This document shows positions 60,003-64,000 of a stretch of DNA of 64,000 nt, piece after piece (positions within the stretch are counted from its first letter, which is position 1; each line of letters starts with the position of its first letter). Below the pieces are notes generated by a model. That model was given only the letters and a program-made list of their open reading frames with translations, did not search any database and was not told the origin of the DNA. The stretch is from Erythrobacter sp. (GTDB taxonomy: Bacteria; Pseudomonadota; Alphaproteobacteria; Sphingomonadales; Sphingomonadaceae), in contig NZ_CP136573.1 in assembly GCF_035194505.1 (NCBI RefSeq), positions 2,529,001 to 2,593,000 on the forward strand. Reading direction: 5' to 3'. Both the position numbers and the translations under genes were made by a program.

Positions 60003-60093
60003 GGAGCAGTGGCCGAGTGGTCGAAGGCGCACGCCTGGAAAGTGTGTATACGTCAAAAGCGTATCGAGGGTTCGAATCCCTCCTGCTCCGCCA
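60003..60093 (+). tRNA. tRNA-Ser (anticodon GGA), CCA encoded
   Basis: Acceptor arm ggagcag pairs with ctgctcc, followed by G and an encoded CCA. The anticodon stem CACGC/GTGTG holds the loop CTGGAAA with anticodon GGA, reading UCC/UCU. A long variable arm (tacg-tcaaaa-gcgta) is typical of class II tRNA-Ser. T-loop ttcgaat is present. It marks the left border of the lower-GC islet. Confidence 0.95.
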
Positions 60094-60298
60094 ACGCACC
60101 GAGTTGCGAAACAAACTGTCTCCCCCGATCATGGCCGATAGCCATGGCCCCTCAAAAACCAATGAATTTCCGTTACTTAAGGACAGAATAGCTCTTTGCC
60201 GCCATCTACCTGCTGGCCGGGGCTGAGTTTGGAGAACCGACGGCCTACCAAGAGCATCACAAACTCCAAGCGGAATCGCGAAGCTTAAAGTCATGAAA

Positions 60299-60354
60299 AT
60301 CAGCTATTTATGCCGACTAAACCTTTTAAGCAGAGGTTTGGTCGGTAAGCTGAT
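60299..60354. promoter_or_regulatory. Large dyad upstream of the HTH regulator
   Basis: Inner arms ccgactaaacct (60313-60324) and aggtttggtcgg (60334-60345) pair fully with one G-U; outer arms atcagct (60299-60305) and agctgat (60348-60354) pair perfectly. Could be an operator or an RNA hairpin. Confidence 0.5.
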
Positions 60355-60368
60355 CTGGCTGCATGCCG

Positions 60369-60393
60369 CGACCTACGCCAATGGCGTAGGTCG
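60369..60393. promoter_or_regulatory. Perfect 11-bp inverted repeat 21 bp before the HTH gene
   Basis: cgacctacgcc (60369-60379) and ggcgtaggtcg (60383-60393) around aat. Its place directly before the start of a single-domain HTH regulator fits an autoregulatory operator. Confidence 0.55.
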
Positions 60394-60414
60394 GATCAAA
60401 AATGGCAGGCAGAG

Positions 60415-60834
60415 ATGAAGCACCAGACAATACCCCGAAAAGAGCTAAATGTTACAATCACTTTCCTGGATGCAGACAACACAAGCGCCCGCAGACACCA
60501 TGCGAACATACCATCGGTCGACGTGACAGCGATCAGGCAAAGAACCGGCTTATCTCAGAGCGACTTCGCCGCCAGCATTGGTGTTCCGGAAGGCACCCTT
60601 GTAAACTGGGAACAAGGTCGCCGGCAGCCGTCTGGGGCGGCCAAGGTGTTACTTGCCCTGCTGGCAAAGAAGCCCAATCTCGTAGTGCAGCTTTATCGTT
60701 CGCCGCAGCCTCGGCAGCGATGGGCGCCGGGACGTCCAGATCCCAGCACCATGACCGCAGATGGGAGGTTGGCTGAGATCGGTGAGATTTTCGCTACCGG
60801 CATTTTGCGAATGCAAAATCTTGTAACTAAATAG
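60415..60834 (+). CDS. Helix-turn-helix (XRE/HigA-like) regulator, orphan
   Basis: 139 aa with a central HTH: VTAIRQRTGLSQSDFAASIG, then VPEGTLVNWEQGRRQPSGAA. This layout is common among antitoxin-type or NadS-like regulators. No toxin gene is adjacent. The N-terminal 35 residues and C-terminal 45 residues are unlike known partners. Codon use and base composition differ from the neighbours. It lies 320 bp after tRNA-Ser, suggesting acquired DNA. Two dyads upstream may be its operators. Confidence 0.7.
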   Translation: MKHQTIPRKELNVTITFLDADNTSARRHHANIPSVDVTAIRQRTGLSQSDFAASIGVPEGTLVNWEQGRRQPSGAAKVLLALLAKKPNLVVQLYRSPQPRQRWAPGRPDPSTMTADGRLAEIGEIFATGILRMQNLVTK

Positions 60835-61118
60835 TAAAATGCTCGGCCTGCCTCCGCTTCCTCGAAAAGGGATAGGGGTGCACTCAGATGATGTCGGCTT
60901 CCGGTGCACGCACAAAGTTCAGCAAACGGGCGAAACTAGGTGGTCTCGAGGCTGGCAGGTTTTGGAACGGGAGGGCTAAAACCAGACGTTCGCTTTATCG
61001 CGTATGCTGGGCCGTGAACTGCCGATTGTTTATTGACGGATGAAATGTCATCTATCCGGCGTTTCGCATCTAGCACTATTTATCAGAAGGCGACTTTGAA
61101 GCACACATCTGCTCACGG

Positions 61119-62072
61119 CTAACCCAGTTTACGCAGGGCGCTTGGCGGAGCGCCGAACCAGCGGCGGGTGGCGCGCCGGAGGCTGCGCGCCTCGGAATAG
61201 CCGACCCGCTCGGCCAGTTCCTCCAGCCCGACCTCTGCCTTCAAGGCCGCGAGCGTCTGTTGCTGGCGGACATGGCTCAGCAGGCCGCGGAAGCTGTGGC
61301 CTTCCTCGGCCAGCCGCCGTCTCAGGGTCGGCACCGACAGCCCCATCAACCCGGCCACGCGGGCTTGATCGAGTGGGCTCTGCCACAGCAGGCCGAGCAC
61401 TTGCTCGGCGATGCTAATGCGCGCCAGCGGCTCGGCGGTGATCTGGCGATAGGTCTCGAACAGCAGGCTCGGCCACAGATCGAAGCGTTCGGCGACGATC
61501 TTCACATCTGCGGCGCTGGCAGGATAGACCAGTTCTATATCGTCCCCGCGCCGCACCACTGCGCAGCCGAGCAAGGCGAACAGCGCGCCATTGCCCGGTG
61601 CATCATCGGCCGGCGCAATGATGCGGCGCGGCTCCAGCTTCTGCCCAGCCATCCAGCAGCACGCCGTGTGCAGCACCACCATCACCATCTCGAGATAGAG
61701 CCGCCGCTGCGCCGGAACCAAGCCTGTGCCCGGGACCTGTAAGCGCAGGTCATGGCCGCGCCGCGCCACCAGCGGCAGATCGGGCCAAACAATCCGCGAA
61801 GCGGCGGCCAGCCTGACCAGCCCGTCGCCCAGATCATGCCCCAGCCGCATCGCCGCCAGCAGCAGTTCGAAGCTCCCGTCAGGCACGGTATCCGGCCCGA
61901 GCGCGTGCCGTTCATCGCCGGTCTGGTCAATATTGTTGCGCAGCAGCCGCCAGAAATCGAGATGACCGATCGGGGTGCCGTCATCGGGCAGGCCAGCCGC
62001 GGCCAGCATCGCAAGCGCCCGCGCTTCGCCGAGCAGGGTTGCGAGAAAGGCGAAGGGGATCTGCGCGCTCAC
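61119..62072 (-). CDS. AraC-family transcriptional regulator
   Basis: Regulator of about 317 aa. The C-terminal double HTH has DQARVAGLMGLSVPTLRRRL and LEELAERVGYSEARSLRRAT, followed by WFGAPPSALRKL. The long N-terminal domain resembles the arabinose-binding-like region of the OruR/ArgR branch that senses fatty acid or amino-acid-like ligands. The GTG at 62072 was preferred over upstream ATG codons because it leaves the inverted repeat in the intergenic region. Divergent from the TonB receptor, which it probably controls. Confidence 0.85.
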   Translation of the reverse strand: MSAQIPFAFLATLLGEARALAMLAAAGLPDDGTPIGHLDFWRLLRNNIDQTGDERHALGPDTVPDGSFELLLAAMRLGHDLGDGLVRLAAASRIVWPDLPLVARRGHDLRLQVPGTGLVPAQRRLYLEMVMVVLHTACCWMAGQKLEPRRIIAPADDAPGNGALFALLGCAVVRRGDDIELVYPASAADVKIVAERFDLWPSLLFETYRQITAEPLARISIAEQVLGLLWQSPLDQARVAGLMGLSVPTLRRRLAEEGHSFRGLLSHVRQQQTLAALKAEVGLEELAERVGYSEARSLRRATRRWFGAPPSALRKLG

Positions 62073-62077
62073 GCCGT

Positions 62078-62128
62078 CATTTTCGCTTAGAGGGAAAGGC
62101 TTTGCAATGACTGATTTGAGCGAAAATG
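62078..62128. promoter_or_regulatory. 10-bp inverted repeat between the AraC and TonB-receptor genes
   Basis: cattttcgct (62078-62087) and agcgaaaatg (62119-62128), perfect complements 41 bases apart, about four helical turns. This suits cooperative or looping binding by a dimeric regulator such as the neighbouring AraC protein. Confidence 0.5.
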
Positions 62129-62215
62129 TCCGCATAGCGCGCGCGCTGTTGTCCTTTCCGCGCGCCATGCCCCAGCCTAGTCTTGCCGCAAAACACAGCA
62201 GAGGGGAGGCGTGTT

Positions 62216-64000
62216 ATGCGCAGGACAATCTTCGGAAGTGCGGCATCGCTGCTGGCGCTGGTCGCGGCAAGCGGTGCGGCGGCGCAGGAAGGCGGCGGCG
62301 CGGCCGCTGGTGCCGCCGAGGCCGATGCGGACGAAATCATCGTCACCGCCGAACGGCGCAACACCAGCGTCCAGGATACACCGCTAGCCTTGTCGGTGCT
62401 CGATGGCGACAAGCTGCGCCAGGGCGGCAACCAAGGGCTCACCGAGCTGGCCCAGCAGGTCCCGAGCCTGAGCTTCGCGCAGAGCTTCGGGATTGCCCAG
62501 ATCTTCATTCGCGGGGTCGGCAACAACTTCTTCTCGCCCGGCGGTGATCCGGGTGTGGCGACCTATGCCGACGGGGTCTACCTGTCGGATCAGGAAGCGA
62601 CCGCGGTGGCCTTTCTCGATCTGGCGCGCATCGAAGTGCTGCGCGGGCCGCAGGGGGCGCTTTACGGGCGCAATGCGACGGGCGGCGCGGTCAATCTCGT
62701 CTCGGAAGGCCCGACGGACAGCTTCGAGGGACGCATGGGCGTGCAGCTGGGCGATTTCGGCCGGGTGCAGGGCGATGCCGTTCTCTCCGGCCCGCTCGGC
62801 GGCGGGATCACGGCCCGCGCGAGCGTGCAGTATCGCCGGCTTGACGGCTTCACCCGCAACGAGCTTGCCGGCACCCCGCGCGCGCGCGACCGGGGCGATG
62901 CCGAGGACAGTCTGGGCGGCCGCCTCCAAGTCGCGGTGCCGGTGGGCGCAGGCCGCTTGCTGTTGACCGCCAGCGGCTACACCCAGAACGATGCCGGACC
63001 CGCTCTCAAGATCCTCGCCGATCCCTTCCCGCATCCGGCCGAATTCCTGTTCGGCGTCCGGCCCTCGACCGCCCCGCGCAGCTTCAAGAGCGAGGGCGCG
63101 GAAAACCGCCGCGACGTGTGGTCGGTGACCGGACGGCTCGAACAGCCGATCGGGGCCGCGCAGCTGGTGGTGATCGCCGACACGCGCGGCTCGGACCGGC
63201 TGATCACCTATGATCAGGACGGGACCGAGCGTGAAGTGAGCACCACCACGCTCGACACCGACAGCACGCAGTCGAGCCTCGAGGCCTATGTGCAGGGCAA
63301 TAGCGGATCGCTCGACTGGTTGGCGGGCGCCACCTGGCTGCGGTTCCGCCAGTCGCGCACGACGCTGGTCGACGGGCTGCTGCCGGGGGCATTTCTCGAT
63401 CCCCAGCTGCCGCTCAATTTCCCGTTCCCCTACGCCTTTGCCGGCGGCGGCACGGTGACAACCGAGGCACTCGCAGCCTATGCCGACGGCAAGCTGGCGC
63501 TGTCGGACAAATTCGCGCTGCGGATCGGCGGGCGCTACAGCGACGACACCAAGCGTGCGCGCGAGTTCCTGACCTTCCTCGCCCCGACCATCACCGGCCA
63601 GCAGCGCGACAGCTGGGGCGAATGGTCGGGCAAGGCGGGGATCGACTTTACCCCGTCCGAAGACGTGCTGATCTACGGCTCGATTGCGCGCGGGTTCAAA
63701 TCGGGGGCGCTCAATGTCGGGGCCTTCACGCCTGCGGTCGAACCCGAGATCAACGTCACGATCGAGGCGGGCGCGCGTCTGTCGGGCGCGGGCTGGACGC
63801 TCAATTTCACCGGCTACACCTCCGACTACAGCGATCTGCAGATCGTGCAGGTCGGGCCGCTCAGCCAGATCCTCGCCAATGCCGCCTCGGCGCGCATCAA
63901 CGGGATCGAGCTGGAAGCGAGCCTGAAGCCCGCCGACGGGCTGACGCTCGGTCTCTCGGGCAGCTGGATGGATGCCGAATTCGGCAGCTTCGTCTCGACC
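62216..64000 (+). CDS. TonB-dependent outer-membrane receptor (3' end cut off)
   Basis: 595 codons with no stop before the window end. Signal peptide (MRRTIFGSAASLLALVAASG), TonB box-like DEIIVTAERR, plug domain with IFIRGVGNNFFSPGGDPG and RIEVLRGPQGALYGRNATGG, then barrel strands. RBS GAGGGGAGG lies 6 bases before the ATG. Plug pattern fits receptors for large organic substrates common in sphingomonads rather than siderophores, but the ligand is unknown. Divergent AraC regulator suggests inducible expression. Confidence 0.9.
   Translation, partial: MRRTIFGSAASLLALVAASGAAAQEGGGAAAGAAEADADEIIVTAERRNTSVQDTPLALSVLDGDKLRQGGNQGLTELAQQVPSLSFAQSFGIAQIFIRGVGNNFFSPGGDPGVATYADGVYLSDQEATAVAFLDLARIEVLRGPQGALYGRNATGGAVNLVSEGPTDSFEGRMGVQLGDFGRVQGDAVLSGPLGGGITARASVQYRRLDGFTRNELAGTPRARDRGDAEDSLGGRLQVAVPVGAGRLLLTASGYTQNDAGPALKILADPFPHPAEFLFGVRPSTAPRSFKSEGAENRRDVWSVTGRLEQPIGAAQLVVIADTRGSDRLITYDQDGTEREVSTTTLDTDSTQSSLEAYVQGNSGSLDWLAGATWLRFRQSRTTLVDGLLPGAFLDPQLPLNFPFPYAFAGGGTVTTEALAAYADGKLALSDKFALRIGGRYSDDTKRAREFLTFLAPTITGQQRDSWGEWSGKAGIDFTPSEDVLIYGSIARGFKSGALNVGAFTPAVEPEINVTIEAGARLSGAGWTLNFTGYTSDYSDLQIVQVGPLSQILANAASARINGIELEASLKPADGLTLGLSGSWMDAEFGSFVST

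Larger units (their letters stand above)
60094..60414. other. 321-base stretch without a gene, lower GC, with two large dyads
   Basis: No convincing gene. It is richer in A and T than the flanks and carries two long inverted repeats just before the HTH gene (60299-60354 and 60369-60393). Likely the promoter and operator region of that gene. Confidence 0.55.

Noticed and set aside
60649..60915. Leftward 88-aa frame across the HTH gene
   Set aside because: Mostly antisense to the HTH gene; no RBS or recognisable domain.
60003..61118. Prophage or integrative element attached to tRNA-Ser
   Set aside because: No integrase, no direct repeat of the tRNA 3' end (looked for ttcgaatccctcctgctcc) downstream within the window; only composition and position suggest acquisition.

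Overview
The window looks like the chromosome of a pigmented, aerobic alphaproteobacterium of the Sphingomonadales, most likely Erythrobacteraceae (Erythrobacter/Porphyrobacter-like). This is inferred from the high GC content, the crtY-crtI-crtB carotenoid cluster, the short alphaproteobacterial SspB, the tol-pal layout, a large TonB-dependent receptor, several small proteins of sphingomonad type, and many palindromic intergenic repeats. I had no database access; all names come from motifs and domain order read in the translations.

Layout. 1-5.3 kb: end of a Bcr/CflA-type MFS exporter, then a two-subunit biotin-dependent acyl-CoA carboxylase with a secreted NTF2-like protein. 5.4-10.2 kb: a leftward, tightly overlapping operon crtY-crtI-unknown-LOG-crtB (phytoene to lycopene to beta-carotene). 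10.4-15.5 kb: MipA/OmpV-like porin, TPP riboswitch plus thiC, and small secreted or membrane proteins. 15.5-19.6 kb: a run of small genes (MAKGQQR-type basic protein, a divergent cold-shock-like protein, a two-gene unknown membrane locus, YaiI family, CspA). 19.6-27.4 kb: a photolyase-like FAD protein with unusual domain order, COG3650-like lipoprotein, GFA protein, S41 protease, PEBP, SWIB protein, DoxX, cupin, M19 dipeptidase, dapD. 27.4-36.1 kb: an acyl-CoA catabolic island with an APH-like kinase, Zn-alcohol dehydrogenase, three acyl-CoA dehydrogenases, a GPH transporter and an SDR. 36-41 kb: Crp/Fnr regulator, Rieske oxygenase, aquaporin with an upstream mini-ORF, gmk, sspB. 41-44.7 kb: hisB-hisH-hisA-hisF-hisE-hinT. 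44.8-49.3 kb: ybgC-tolQRAB-pal plus a 53-residue protein on the other strand. 49.5-59.5 kb: J-domain protein, degenerate SDR, DASS transporter, DUF547 protein, infC with a probable AUA start, pdeM, hemF, RSH (relA/spoT), cyclophilin. 59.5-61.1 kb: repeat-rich, gene-poor region with tRNA-Ser(GGA), a candidate small RNA and a lower-GC islet with one HTH regulator. 61.1-64 kb: AraC regulator divergent from a TonB-dependent receptor cut by the window end.

Most genes are ordinary housekeeping or metabolic genes. The points most worth a second look are: the photolyase-like protein with a flipped domain order; the kinase/ACAD operon that resembles the 4-hydroxyacyl-CoA (LvaA/LvaC, ACAD10/11) route next to a paired, probably heteromeric ACAD; infC starting at AUA; the candidate small RNA beside tRNA-Ser and the dyad-rich HTH islet; a TGACCCCC-repeat element present in two places; and at least six kinds of long palindromic repeats, two of them inside the his operon.
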